DNA from: J089 sp964549745
GTDB taxonomy: Bacteria; Fidelibacterota; Marinisomatia; Marinisomatales; J089
Length of the DNA: 11,128 nucleotides
Direction: 5' to 3'
Assembly (NCBI GenBank): GCA_964549745.1
Contig: CAZJWP010000073.1
Location: 1-11,128 of the forward strand
Both the position numbers and the translations under genes were made by a program. The notes beneath the pieces are model-generated. The model was not told where the DNA came from. It ran no database searches and saw nothing but the letters and a program-made list of their open reading frames with translations. Shown in pieces: positions 1 to 7,138 of this stretch. How positions within the stretch are numbered: the first letter of the stretch is position 1; every line of letters starts with the position of its first letter.

Positions 1-1
1 C

Positions 2-193
2 CAATCTCAATATTGCGCGTTTGAAGCGATCAAACGTATGGATGTGGGCGGGATCCTGGTAAACGATTCCACCGATTACCGGGTTGACCTCATGCAATTC
101 GGTGGCGTGAAAAAGGGCGGATTGGGACGTGAAGGAATTCGTTTTGCCCTGGAAGAAATGACTGAACCTAAGGTGGTGTGTTTTAATTTATAG
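2..193 (+). CDS. aldehyde dehydrogenase family protein, C-terminal fragment (5' end outside window)
   Basis: Only the last 63 codons are present, read in the frame starting at base 2 and ending in TAG at 191-193. The translated tail has the signature of the aldehyde dehydrogenase superfamily C-terminus: VGGILVND, then FGGVKKGGLGREG, then EEMTEPKVV before the stop. The GGxKxxGxGREG segment belongs to the part of the fold that closes over the active site and forms the dimer contact. The EEMTEPK ending is most like NAD(P)-dependent lactaldehyde, succinate-semialdehyde or non-phosphorylating glyceraldehyde-3-phosphate dehydrogenases, but the catalytic Cys and Glu are outside the window, so the substrate cannot be assigned. 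It is the only plus-strand gene and converges on the cytochrome gene, with a shared terminator between them. Confidence 0.88.
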   Translation, partial: QSQYCAFEAIKRMDVGGILVNDSTDYRVDLMQFGGVKKGGLGREGIRFALEEMTEPKVVCFNL

Positions 194-203
194 ATTATTG
201 AAT

Positions 204-236
204 AAAAAAAGGGCAGTGAAGAACTGCCCTTTTTTT
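204..236. terminator. bidirectional intrinsic terminator
   Basis: A perfect 7-bp stem (GGGCAGT 211-217, ACTGCCC 223-229) with a 5-nt loop is flanked by seven A's on the left and seven T's on the right. It therefore reads as a Rho-independent terminator in both directions. It lies between the converging aldehyde dehydrogenase gene (stop at 193) and the cytochrome gene (stop at 251), which is where a shared terminator is expected. Confidence 0.92.
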
Positions 237-250
237 GTTTTGTCGCTCAA

Positions 251-1018
251 CTAATTTAATGTCCGACAATATGCAAGAATATCGGCCATTTCTTGGTCTG
301 TTAATCCTTCATGAACCATACTAGGCATTACCGGGTTTGATCCGGGATTTCCCCAGTGGATCTTGTGAAAAACTTCCTGTGGATTATCGTTTGATAGCCA
401 ACCTATTCCCTGAACACCATCCTCACTTTCAAAATCGAAGGTGTTTCCATCTGCCCCATGACAAACCGCACAATTACTTGTATATAGTGTTGCACCGTTA
501 ACTGTATCACCATTTGAGGCATAAGTGGTCTCGTCAAGGTATTGATACACATCAAATGTTCCGTCAACAATAAACTTTGCCAGATTCATAACGTCATCAT
601 CGCTTAACACATTGGACAAATCATGATTCCCGCCTGCATCTTTAATGGCATCAAAAACATCTTTAGGATCCATGCTGGCTGCATCACTTACACCGGAAAA
701 ACCAGTGTAATGACTACCTGAGCTGTATCGACCATTTAGCCCAATATAGTCCCAACCGTGGCATTCTTTACAGCGCCATGTAGTTGAACCTGTGCGAGTA
801 TTGTTACTTTGGGTACTCCATATTGGATCAAAGTCACTTGTGGGTTCGGTGCCGCCATTTACTTTCCACCATTTGTCGTATAATTGTCCACCTGCGACAA
901 TATCTGCGGTATCCCATTTGCCATCAATATAATGAGATGTGGATTTGTTGTCTTCACAGCTTGTAGCGACAAGCAGGAGACCCGAACATAGGGCTAAAAC
1001 AATTCGGTTTATCTTCAT
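251..1018 (-). CDS. dihaem cytochrome c family lipoprotein
   Basis: A 255-residue exported protein with two class I cytochrome c-like segments. The N-terminus is a lipoprotein signal: K2, R5, a hydrophobic stretch (6-18), then ATS-Cys21, so the mature protein probably starts at C21 as a lipid-anchored periplasmic or outer-membrane protein. Two CxxCH haem attachment motifs are visible: CKECH at 83-87 and CAVCH at 183-187. The second domain ends with NPVMPSM, where M231 is a likely sixth haem ligand, followed by LTDQEMADILAYCR, typical of the last helix of small cytochromes c. The first domain has no such obvious Met-Pro motif. The likely role is electron transfer, partner unknown. Start: ATG at 1018 with AGAGG a few bases upstream. 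It is separated from lon by about 295 bp and ends at a shared terminator, so it is probably transcribed alone. Confidence 0.85.
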   Translation of the reverse strand: MKINRIVLALCSGLLLVATSCEDNKSTSHYIDGKWDTADIVAGGQLYDKWWKVNGGTEPTSDFDPIWSTQSNNTRTGSTTWRCKECHGWDYIGLNGRYSSGSHYTGFSGVSDAASMDPKDVFDAIKDAGGNHDLSNVLSDDDVMNLAKFIVDGTFDVYQYLDETTYASNGDTVNGATLYTSNCAVCHGADGNTFDFESEDGVQGIGWLSNDNPQEVFHKIHWGNPGSNPVMPSMVHEGLTDQEMADILAYCRTLN

Positions 1019-1088
1019 TATTACCTCTTCTTCTCTAAATGATTATGTTTTGTCTTAACGTCTTATCTGTATCGATTAATCTGCACTT

Positions 1089-1112
1089 CTTGTTTTTACC
1101 CCCATAAACAAG
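1089..1112. repeat. inverted repeat in the cytochrome gene leader
   Basis: Perfect 7-bp arms CTTGTTT (1089-1095) and AAACAAG (1106-1112) are separated by 10 nt containing a run of five C. It lies about 70-95 bp upstream of the cytochrome ATG. It could be an operator or a weak hairpin. I see no convincing -35/-10 pair to place it against, and a 7-bp repeat in AT-rich DNA can occur by chance. Confidence 0.3.
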
Positions 1113-1206
1113 ACAAGAATATACTATTATCTTTATTTATTTGGGTAACATCTTTTTTTTTAACACTATGGCATGGATTTCGTGATAGGACCGTATCTTT
1201 ATGACC

Positions 1207-1297
1207 TGGTAGGCGATGATCCCGATAGATCGTGAAACCGCTGACTATCCCGGCTTTATAAACGTCGAGACACTCTGACCAACTGAGTTAATCGCCC
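1207..1297 (-). pseudogene. degenerate tRNA-like sequence (Ile-like)
   Basis: Read on the minus strand from 1297 to 1207, the sequence starts GGGCGAT-TA, then a paired D arm (ACTC, AGTTGGTCA, GAGT). It ends ATCGCCT-ACCA. The 7-bp acceptor stem pairs fully (one G-U), and CCA is encoded. This half strongly resembles bacterial tRNA-Ile/Val-type genes. The middle is wrong for a normal tRNA: total length is 91 nt. The anticodon stem (TCTCG/CGGGA) is separated from the loop TTTATAA by three extra positions per side, with two mismatches. No T arm with a TTCRA loop and 5-bp stem can be formed. If the loop is read literally the anticodon is UAU (Ile, AUA). It is most likely a decayed or rearranged tRNA copy; a functional atypical tRNA is less likely. 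It lies 16 nt after the lon stop on the same strand. Confidence 0.5.
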
Positions 1298-1313
1298 AAA
1301 ATCGGAGCCGAAT

Positions 1314-3722
1314 TTACTTCGCTGTCTTCGTCTTCTTCGCTGCTTTCTTCTTTATATTGGCGGTTACTTCAGGAACAGCCACTTCAATCACCTCCATAAT
1401 TTCCTTGGCAAAGTGAAAAGTCAGATCCTTCTTGATGTGCTCCGGAATTTCTTCCAGATCTTTCCGATTGTGATCCGGTAAAATAATGGTCCGGATTCCT
1501 GCCCGATGTGCCGCCGTGACTTTTTCTTTCACACCGCCGATGGGAAGTACATTCCCGCGCAAAGTGATTTCCCCGGTCATGGCGACATTGTCTTTCACCG
1601 GATGTCCGGTCAACAGCGATACCATAGCTGTGTACATACTTACACCGGCAGAAGGTCCGTCCTTGGGAATCGCACCGGCGGGAACATGGACGTGAATATC
1701 GGTTTTTTCGTTGAAATCTTCGGGAATTCCGAGAATATCCGTATGCGATCGCACATAGGACAGTGCAGCCGTTGCCGATTCTTTCATCACATCACCTAAC
1801 TGCCCGGTTAAAGTCAGTCGACCTTTACCCGGCATGCGTGATGCTTCAATGAATAAAATGTCACCCCCGGCAGCCGTCCAGGCCAAACCGGTAACCACAC
1901 CGGGTTTCTCCGTTCTTTCGGCAATTTCCGAATAGAAACGCGGTGCACCCAAATATTCATTTACTTTATTCTTCGTGACGCGAACCTTTTTACTTTTACT
2001 TTCTACAATATTCCGTGCGACCTTGCGGAGAACATTGGCGATCTCACGTTCAAGATTACGCACACCGGCTTCTCTTGTATAAGAACGGATCAATTCTTTC
2101 AGTGCATCTTCCTGAATAGTCACATCAGATTTTTTGAGTCCGTTTTCTTCGACTTGTTTCGGGACCAGATGACGCTTGGCGATGTGAATTTTTTCATCTT
2201 CGATATAGCCGCTGAAATCCAGGATTTCCATTCGATCCCGAAGTGCCGGCGGAATCGCATCGCGATAATTCGCGGTAGAAATAAACATCACATTGCTAAG
2301 ATCGAAGTCCACTTCCAGGTAATGATCGCTGAAGGAATAGTTTTGCTCCGGATCCAAAACCTCTAACATGGCCGAAGACGGATCACCGCGAAAATCGGAT
2401 CCCAGTTTGTCAATTTCATCTAACATAAATACCGGATTATTTGTACCGGCCTTTTTAATGGACTGAATAATCCGTCCCGGCAGGGCTCCGATGTACGTCC
2501 GCCGGTGACCACGAATTTCCGCTTCGTCCCGGACACCGCCTAAAGATATCCGAACAAACTCACGACCCATGGCTCGTGCAATTGATTTACCCAGTGAAGT
2601 TTTCCCAACTCCGGGAGGCCCGGCAAAACACAGGATCGGACCGCGGACCACTTTGCCCGGATCACGTTTTTGTTTTAAATCGCGAACCGCCAGATATTCC
2701 AGAACGCGCTCTTTTACCTTTTCCAATCCGTAGTGATCATTGTCCAAAATCCGGTGTGCTTCCTTGACATCAATTCTGTCCTTTGTGGATTTAGACCAGG
2801 GCAGGTCAGCCAGCCACTCTATATAGGTGCGGGATACGGAATATTCCGGGGACTGGGTCGGTATTTTGGAAAGCCGATCCAGTTCTTTCATAGCAACATT
2901 CCTGGCTTCATCGGGAAGTTTGGCTTTCTTTACTTTTTCTTCAAGCTCCTTCAACTCAACCGTGCCTTCGTCTTCACCCAATTCCCGCTTGATGGCTTTC
3001 ATCTGTTCCCGCAAATAATATTCACGCTGTGATTTGGCAATCTCATCCTGAACTTCGGTCTGGATCTCTTCGCCGAGCTTGATCCGCTGAATTTCACGAG
3101 TGAGAATCGAAATTGCCATTTCGACCCGTTTTTTCACATCCATTTCTTCCAGGGTGGACTGTTTTTCCTTATTGCTTACCGTGACCAGTGAAATAGCACG
3201 ATCAGCCAGACGAGACGGTTTTTGAATGTTGGAAAGCATCCCGGAATGTTCTTCCGTCAGGTTCGGAGCGACTTGGACCAATTCTGTAAAAGTCTGACGC
3301 AGATTGTTCATCAAGGCATCCAGTTCCAGATCATCTTCCGCATCTTCAGTCTCGATCGGACGTACGATAGCGCGGTGATAGGGTTCATCCGAAATGTATT
3401 TCAGGATCTTAACCCGGCGTACTCCCTGAACAATAGCGGATTTACTGTTGTCAGGCATATCGAACACTTTAAGGACAACCGCCAGTGTACCATATTCATA
3501 CAAGTCATTCGTGGTTGGATCTTCGATCGATCCGTCTTCCTGGGCCACCACTACGATTTGCTTGGATTTTGTATCAATATCCTTGATCAGTTTCAGGGAT
3601 TTTTCACGGCCGATATAGATGGGGATGACCTGTTGCGGAAATAGAACCGTATTCCGCAAGGGCATCACTGGAAAGGACATTTTTTCTTCAACACGTTCAA
3701 TTTCTTTTTTCGGGTCGCTCAT
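1314..3722 (-). CDS. lon: ATP-dependent protease Lon (LonA type)
   Basis: An 802-residue cytosolic AAA+ serine protease that unfolds and degrades damaged and regulatory proteins as a hexamer. Domain order is complete for LonA: the N-terminal substrate-recognition domain (about 14-210, starting FPVMPLRN), a coiled-coil helical region (about 210-310), the AAA+ module with Walker A GPPGVGKT at 368-375 and Walker B VFMLDEID at 431-438, and the protease domain. The catalytic Ser is S691 in PKDGPSAG and its Lys partner is K734 in GGVKEK, the same 43-residue spacing as in E. coli Lon (S679/K722). The length is slightly above E. coli Lon (784), mainly from a basic tail (KKKAAKKTKTAK) at the C-terminus. 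Start: ATG at 3722 with AAGGT upstream. It is preceded by 117 bp of non-coding DNA, so it may have its own promoter. No clear CIRCE element is visible upstream. Confidence 0.97.
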   Translation of the reverse strand: MSDPKKEIERVEEKMSFPVMPLRNTVLFPQQVIPIYIGREKSLKLIKDIDTKSKQIVVVAQEDGSIEDPTTNDLYEYGTLAVVLKVFDMPDNSKSAIVQGVRRVKILKYISDEPYHRAIVRPIETEDAEDDLELDALMNNLRQTFTELVQVAPNLTEEHSGMLSNIQKPSRLADRAISLVTVSNKEKQSTLEEMDVKKRVEMAISILTREIQRIKLGEEIQTEVQDEIAKSQREYYLREQMKAIKRELGEDEGTVELKELEEKVKKAKLPDEARNVAMKELDRLSKIPTQSPEYSVSRTYIEWLADLPWSKSTKDRIDVKEAHRILDNDHYGLEKVKERVLEYLAVRDLKQKRDPGKVVRGPILCFAGPPGVGKTSLGKSIARAMGREFVRISLGGVRDEAEIRGHRRTYIGALPGRIIQSIKKAGTNNPVFMLDEIDKLGSDFRGDPSSAMLEVLDPEQNYSFSDHYLEVDFDLSNVMFISTANYRDAIPPALRDRMEILDFSGYIEDEKIHIAKRHLVPKQVEENGLKKSDVTIQEDALKELIRSYTREAGVRNLEREIANVLRKVARNIVESKSKKVRVTKNKVNEYLGAPRFYSEIAERTEKPGVVTGLAWTAAGGDILFIEASRMPGKGRLTLTGQLGDVMKESATAALSYVRSHTDILGIPEDFNEKTDIHVHVPAGAIPKDGPSAGVSMYTAMVSLLTGHPVKDNVAMTGEITLRGNVLPIGGVKEKVTAAHRAGIRTIILPDHNRKDLEEIPEHIKKDLTFHFAKEIMEVIEVAVPEVTANIKKKAAKKTKTAK

Positions 3723-3810
3723 GGTTTACCTTATTTTTTCAGCTTGGTGCTCAAAGATGGTGCCAGGAAACGAAACCTGTGAACTTGTCACGCAGTCCCC
3801 CGGTTCTCTG

Positions 3811-3839
3811 TTGATATGGCATGTTACTTGATAGTTCAA
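3811..3839 (-). promoter_or_regulatory. possible sigma70-type promoter for lon
   Basis: On the minus strand TTGAAC (3839-3834), a 17-bp spacer and TATCAA (3816-3811) match the -35 and -10 consensus at four of six positions each. The site begins immediately after the stop codon of the upstream gene and about 90 bp before the lon ATG, a sensible place. The match is moderate, and the transcriptional start is unknown. Confidence 0.3.
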
Positions 3840-4520
3840 TTAATTCGCAAAGCTCACGGAATTGATGAAATTTCGGAATTCATTCCGATGTCCGTCCACT
3901 GTTTTCGCGGGACCGGTCATTTTAAAATAATAGGGGCCCTCCGGTGATACGACAATGGCTGCCAGCATACCATAACCCGGTTTGTCCATTGGTGTGCCCC
4001 CCATTCCCATCACCATGGATGAAGCAGCATAGGTTCCTTTTACACTCACCAGCGTCACCGGCATTCCGCTAACGGTAAACGTTTCTTTTTGCGCATGCGA
4101 TGCCGAAACGCTTCCGTCAGGCTGTTTGAATTGCCCGTACCAGCGATCCAGATTTTGGTCCACGCTTCCACCGATACGATCGAATATCGCCAATTCGGCG
4201 TTCTCCGTATCACCGCTTAAAGCCGGAAGGCTGTATTGAGCCAAACGCATGGACGATGCAGGTGCCTCTTCTTTCCAACTAGTGGGAATGGTAATATTCA
4301 AATTCCCCATATTGCCGCGTCCGTTGCCTCTTACCGGAGGAGGAGGTGTCATATTCGGATTTGCCGTATTTCCGCGTGGTTCCGGTGTTCCCATCGTTGC
4401 CTTATTACTCATGACCGGCGCCGGTTCCTGATTGGCTGAACCCCATTCAAACGACAGGGCCACCAGTAAAATTCCTACGACTACTGCCGCCCCCAGGATT
4501 ATCGCTTTGTCTTTACTCAT
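3840..4520 (-). CDS. membrane-anchored protein of unknown function, translationally coupled to lipA
   Basis: I do not recognise a named family. The 226-residue protein has a short N-terminus (MSKDK), one hydrophobic segment (6-24: AIILGAAVVVGILLVALSF), and then a Pro/Gly/Asn-rich linker (about 44-73, including PPPP and RGNGRGN). A globular domain follows (74-226) with motifs such as LNITIPTSWKEE, LAIFDRIGGSVDQNLDRWYGQF and PYYFKMTGPAKTV. The pattern (amphipathic strands, FKMTGP, then a final helix with FRNFINSV) suggests a beta-rich extracytoplasmic domain anchored by an uncleaved N-terminal helix. Its ATG overlaps the lipA stop as ATGA, and a strong GAGGAG (4526-4531) sits 5 nt upstream, inside the lipA 3' end. 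It is therefore made from the lipA transcript. A functional link with lipoate metabolism is only suggested by position. Confidence 0.75.
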   Translation of the reverse strand: MSKDKAIILGAAVVVGILLVALSFEWGSANQEPAPVMSNKATMGTPEPRGNTANPNMTPPPPVRGNGRGNMGNLNITIPTSWKEEAPASSMRLAQYSLPALSGDTENAELAIFDRIGGSVDQNLDRWYGQFKQPDGSVSASHAQKETFTVSGMPVTLVSVKGTYAASSMVMGMGGTPMDKPGYGMLAAIVVSPEGPYYFKMTGPAKTVDGHRNEFRNFINSVSFAN

Positions 4521-5401
4521 TTGGTCTCCTCAATATGAATTCCGGAAAGCCGGGCTTGTTCATCCGCATGGTATGAACTCCGAACCAATGGTCCCGATTC
4601 CACAACCTTAAAGCCCATTTCAAGTCCCCGGATTTTGTAGTTTTGAAATTCGTCCCGTTCCACATAACGTGCCACGGGTAAATGATTTTTTGTGGGTTGT
4701 AAATATTGGCCGATAGTAAAAATCCGTACGCCAAGATCGGCGATTGTTTGCATCACCCCCAATACCTCATCAGGCGTTTCACCAAGCCCCACCATCAAAC
4801 CGGTTTTGGTTTTTAACCCGTATTTTACTGACGCTTTCAATACATTCAGACTGCGTTGCCAGTTGGCCTGGGCACGAACCTTCCGGCTGATTCGTTCCAC
4901 ACATTCAACATTGTGACTAAAAATCTCCGGTTCCGCATCGAACACCGTTCGTAACGAATCCGAATTTCCCTGAAAATCAGGGGTCAGCACTTCCACTGTA
5001 CAATCCGGAACTGTCCGGTGAATTTGCTGAATCGTTTCCGCCCAAATTTTGGCACCGAAATCCGGTTTCAGATCATCCCGGTCCACCGATGTGATCACCA
5101 CATGCCGAAGCCCTAACTGCTTCACAGCCTGGGCAGTACGGACCGGTTCCAGCGGATCATTCCAGCTCGGCCGGCCGGTATTTACTGAACAAAATCCGCA
5201 GGAGCGGGTGCACGTGTCTCCCAAAATCATAATGGTTGCTGTCCGCCGGTTCCAACACTCGTAAATGTTGGGACACCGCGCTTCTTCGCATACCGTATGC
5301 AGATTCCCATTCTGGACGATCCGGTTCACATCGCGGTAATCATCTCCGCGCTCAAACCTGATTTTGGGTTTGGCGGCCTGAATAGGGGTCAGTTCACTCA
5401 T
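4517..5401 (-). CDS. lipA: lipoyl synthase (radical SAM)
   Basis: A 294-residue cytosolic radical-SAM enzyme that inserts two sulfur atoms into the octanoyl chain carried on lipoyl domains, making lipoate. The two iron-sulfur sites are intact. The auxiliary cluster cysteines are C38, C43 and C49 (CEEARCPNIYEC). The SAM-binding CxxxCxxC is C64, C68, C71 (CTRSCGFC). The conserved C-terminal RSSYHA (274-279) supplies the Ser ligand of the auxiliary cluster. HNVE, GLGET and IGQYLQPT are further family hallmarks. Length is normal. The start at 5401 has no recognisable Shine-Dalgarno, but no other in-frame start precedes the cysteine motifs. It lies 445 bp downstream of the E2 gene in the same direction, its natural substrate protein, and overlaps the next gene by 4 bp (ATGA). 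Confidence 0.97.
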   Translation of the reverse strand: MSELTPIQAAKPKIRFERGDDYRDVNRIVQNGNLHTVCEEARCPNIYECWNRRTATIMILGDTCTRSCGFCSVNTGRPSWNDPLEPVRTAQAVKQLGLRHVVITSVDRDDLKPDFGAKIWAETIQQIHRTVPDCTVEVLTPDFQGNSDSLRTVFDAEPEIFSHNVECVERISRKVRAQANWQRSLNVLKASVKYGLKTKTGLMVGLGETPDEVLGVMQTIADLGVRIFTIGQYLQPTKNHLPVARYVERDEFQNYKIRGLEMGFKVVESGPLVRSSYHADEQARLSGIHIEETK

Positions 5402-5429
5402 TGTAAGTGGAATTGTTTATGATTTGAAA

Positions 5430-5442
5430 GGGGCCTTTCCCC
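5430..5442 (-). other. small GC-rich hairpin in the lipA leader
   Basis: GGGG (5430-5433) and CCCC (5439-5442) can pair around a 5-nt loop; on the minus strand this is followed by TTTC. It lies about 30 nt before the lipA ATG. It is short and lacks a full U-tract, so it could be a weak terminator for upstream transcription, a leader hairpin, or chance. Confidence 0.2.
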
Positions 5443-5571
5443 GTCAGAAAATTGGAGATATTCATAAGGTGTGACTGAAATAGCCTTCGATTGTGATTTC
5501 CCTGTGCAAGGGCCTTATACTCATGTGGAATTTAGGTTGTTTCCTGCTAATCGGATACGTCCCAACATTAT

Positions 5572-5752
5572 CTATTCATTCTTTATTCCGGCGGCGGCCA
5601 CAATCTGGCTGTTTTTAACTCGAATTGCCTTCATAAAAACAACGCGATCCATTCCACCGTAACTGATCTCACCCGGAAATACAATATTCACTCCGGTGCA
5701 CTCCAAAATTTCCGAATAAACAGAAAACGACAATTAATGAACGATACTTCAC
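5572..5752 (-). pseudogene. frameshifted remnant of a small exported protein gene
   Basis: Two overlapping minus-strand reading frames appear to be pieces of one gene. The first starts at GTG 5752 behind a very good ribosome site (GGGAGG at 5758-5763, 5-nt spacer). It encodes a signal-peptide-like start, (M)KYRSLIVVFCLFGNFG, then stops at TGA 5669-5671. The second frame is open from 5733 to the TAG at 5572-5574 and carries VNIVFPGEISYGGMDRVVFMKAIRVKNSQIVAAAGIK in successive segments. The RVVFMKAIRVKNSQIVAAAG part loosely resembles the 'ARLIDVxTGxVVAAA' C-terminal strands of FlgO/CsgG-like outer-membrane lipoproteins. A frameshift in the overlap plus loss of the middle would explain the arrangement. 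It could also be chance reading frames, but the strong SD and the signal-like start argue for a decayed gene. The remainder of 5402-5846 contains nothing else I can assign. Confidence 0.35.
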
Positions 5753-5846
5753 GATTTCCTCCCGCTGAATTACATTCTATTCAACATGCAAAACTGTGTA
5801 AGATTGTCACGTATTATTAATTTCGATGAATGATCATACAATTTAC

Positions 5847-7136
5847 TTAAAATAATTTTTCCAAATCTATCCCTTCCAGATCCTGGTGAACTTTGTTTAT
5901 AAATCGGCTTCCACCTGCACCGTCAATCAGACGATGATCAAAACCCAGTGAAAGAATCATCATGGAACGAATTCCGATTAGGTCATTGCCGTTTGCTTCA
6001 ATGACCACCGGTCGTTTTGTGATCGTACCCACACCCAAAATTCCCACATTCGGTTGATTGATGATCGGTGTTCCCATTTGCACCTTAAACACGCCAAAAT
6101 TCGTCACGGAAAAAGTGGATCCCTGTAATTCATCGGGACTGATCTGTTTGTTACGGGTCCTGACCGCTAAGTCAGTCACACGGCGGCACAATCCCAGGAA
6201 ATTCAGTTCTTCTGCTCTGGGAATGACCGGCACCATCAGGCCGTTGTCGACAGCCACGGCCATCCCAAGATTCACGTTGGGATGGTAGTGGATTTCTTCT
6301 CCAACCACACTGGCGTTCATTTCCGGAAATTCCTGCAACGCTGAAATGACCGCCTTCAGGACAAAGGGCGTTACGGTCAGTGAAAAACCTTCTTTCGCTT
6401 TGAATGCCGGACCTTCTTTCTGGATGTATTCCATAATAGCGGTCATATCCACTTCCGCCGTTACGTAAACGTGAGCGGCGGTGTCTACGCTGGTTCGCAT
6501 GTGTTCAGCGATCCTTTTTCGAATATGGTCCATTTCCACAACCCGTGACGACAAACTTGCAGTCGGAGGTGTGTAAACGGAAACTGAGGACGGAACCGGA
6601 GCAGCTTTTTTTGCCGGCATTGATTCAAGGAAACTCAAAATATCATGCTTGGTTACACGTCCGCCGCGACCGGATCCCGGAATGGATTCCAGTACATTCA
6701 TGTCCAGGTTTTTCTCGGCGGCGATTTTTAACACAACCGGAGTATAAAACCGTTTCCCGGTCTTTTCTCTCAGTGGTTGGGACTTGGGTAAATCTTGTTT
6801 TTTAGGCTGAACCGGCTGCTGTGGTTTGAATGCCTCAGTAGGCTTTTTTTCTGCCTTTGTGGGTTCTTTCCGTGCTTCTGTAGTGACTGCCGCATTCGCA
6901 TCGGTTTCCATCCGGGCAATGGGAATGCCCACTTCCACTACGTCGTTGACCTGAGACAAAATTTCGGTGATCACACCCGATTGCGGTGATGGAATTTCCG
7001 AGTCGACTTTGTCAGTTCCAATCTCAAGAAGAATTTCATCCTTGGCCACGGAATCACCCGTTTTTTTACGCCATTCCAGAATTGTGCCTTCGGTGATCGA
7101 TTCCCCCATTTTTGGCATAACGATATCCACGATCAT
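5847..7136 (-). CDS. dihydrolipoamide acyltransferase (E2) of a 2-oxoacid dehydrogenase complex
   Basis: A core subunit that accepts an acyl group on lipoate and transfers it to CoA. Numbering from the ATG at 7136 gives 429 residues: one lipoyl domain (about 1-78) with lipoyl-lysine K43 in GTDKVDSE; a Lys/Pro/Gln-rich hinge (about 85-125); a peripheral-subunit (E1/E3) binding domain (about 131-170, ending GRGGRVTKHDIL); a second Ala/Pro hinge; and the catalytic domain (about 198-429) with FDHRLIDGA, giving H401 and D405. I chose ATG 7136 because GGAG (7145-7148) lies 8 nt upstream. A TTG two codons earlier (7142) would overlap the E1 stop but is only 2 nt from that site. The ATG follows the E1 stop by 2 nt, so the two are coupled. 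Substrate class (pyruvate, branched-chain or 2-oxoglutarate) cannot be fixed from sequence by eye; GTDKVDSE is seen in branched-chain and mixed E2s. Confidence 0.93.
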   Translation of the reverse strand: MIVDIVMPKMGESITEGTILEWRKKTGDSVAKDEILLEIGTDKVDSEIPSPQSGVITEILSQVNDVVEVGIPIARMETDANAAVTTEARKEPTKAEKKPTEAFKPQQPVQPKKQDLPKSQPLREKTGKRFYTPVVLKIAAEKNLDMNVLESIPGSGRGGRVTKHDILSFLESMPAKKAAPVPSSVSVYTPPTASLSSRVVEMDHIRKRIAEHMRTSVDTAAHVYVTAEVDMTAIMEYIQKEGPAFKAKEGFSLTVTPFVLKAVISALQEFPEMNASVVGEEIHYHPNVNLGMAVAVDNGLMVPVIPRAEELNFLGLCRRVTDLAVRTRNKQISPDELQGSTFSVTNFGVFKVQMGTPIINQPNVGILGVGTITKRPVVIEANGNDLIGIRSMMILSLGFDHRLIDGAGGSRFINKVHQDLEGIDLEKLF

Positions 7137-7138
7137 GA

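Noticed and set aside
3723..3839. CIRCE-like or other heat-shock operator upstream of lon
   Set aside because: The two GCACC words seen there are direct, not inverted, and no TTAGCACTC/GAGTGCTAA pair is present.
5471..5662. 63-codon plus-strand open frame in the gap between E2 and lipA
   Set aside because: No ribosome site, no recognisable motif, and it runs antisense to the better-supported remnant with a strong Shine-Dalgarno on the minus strand.
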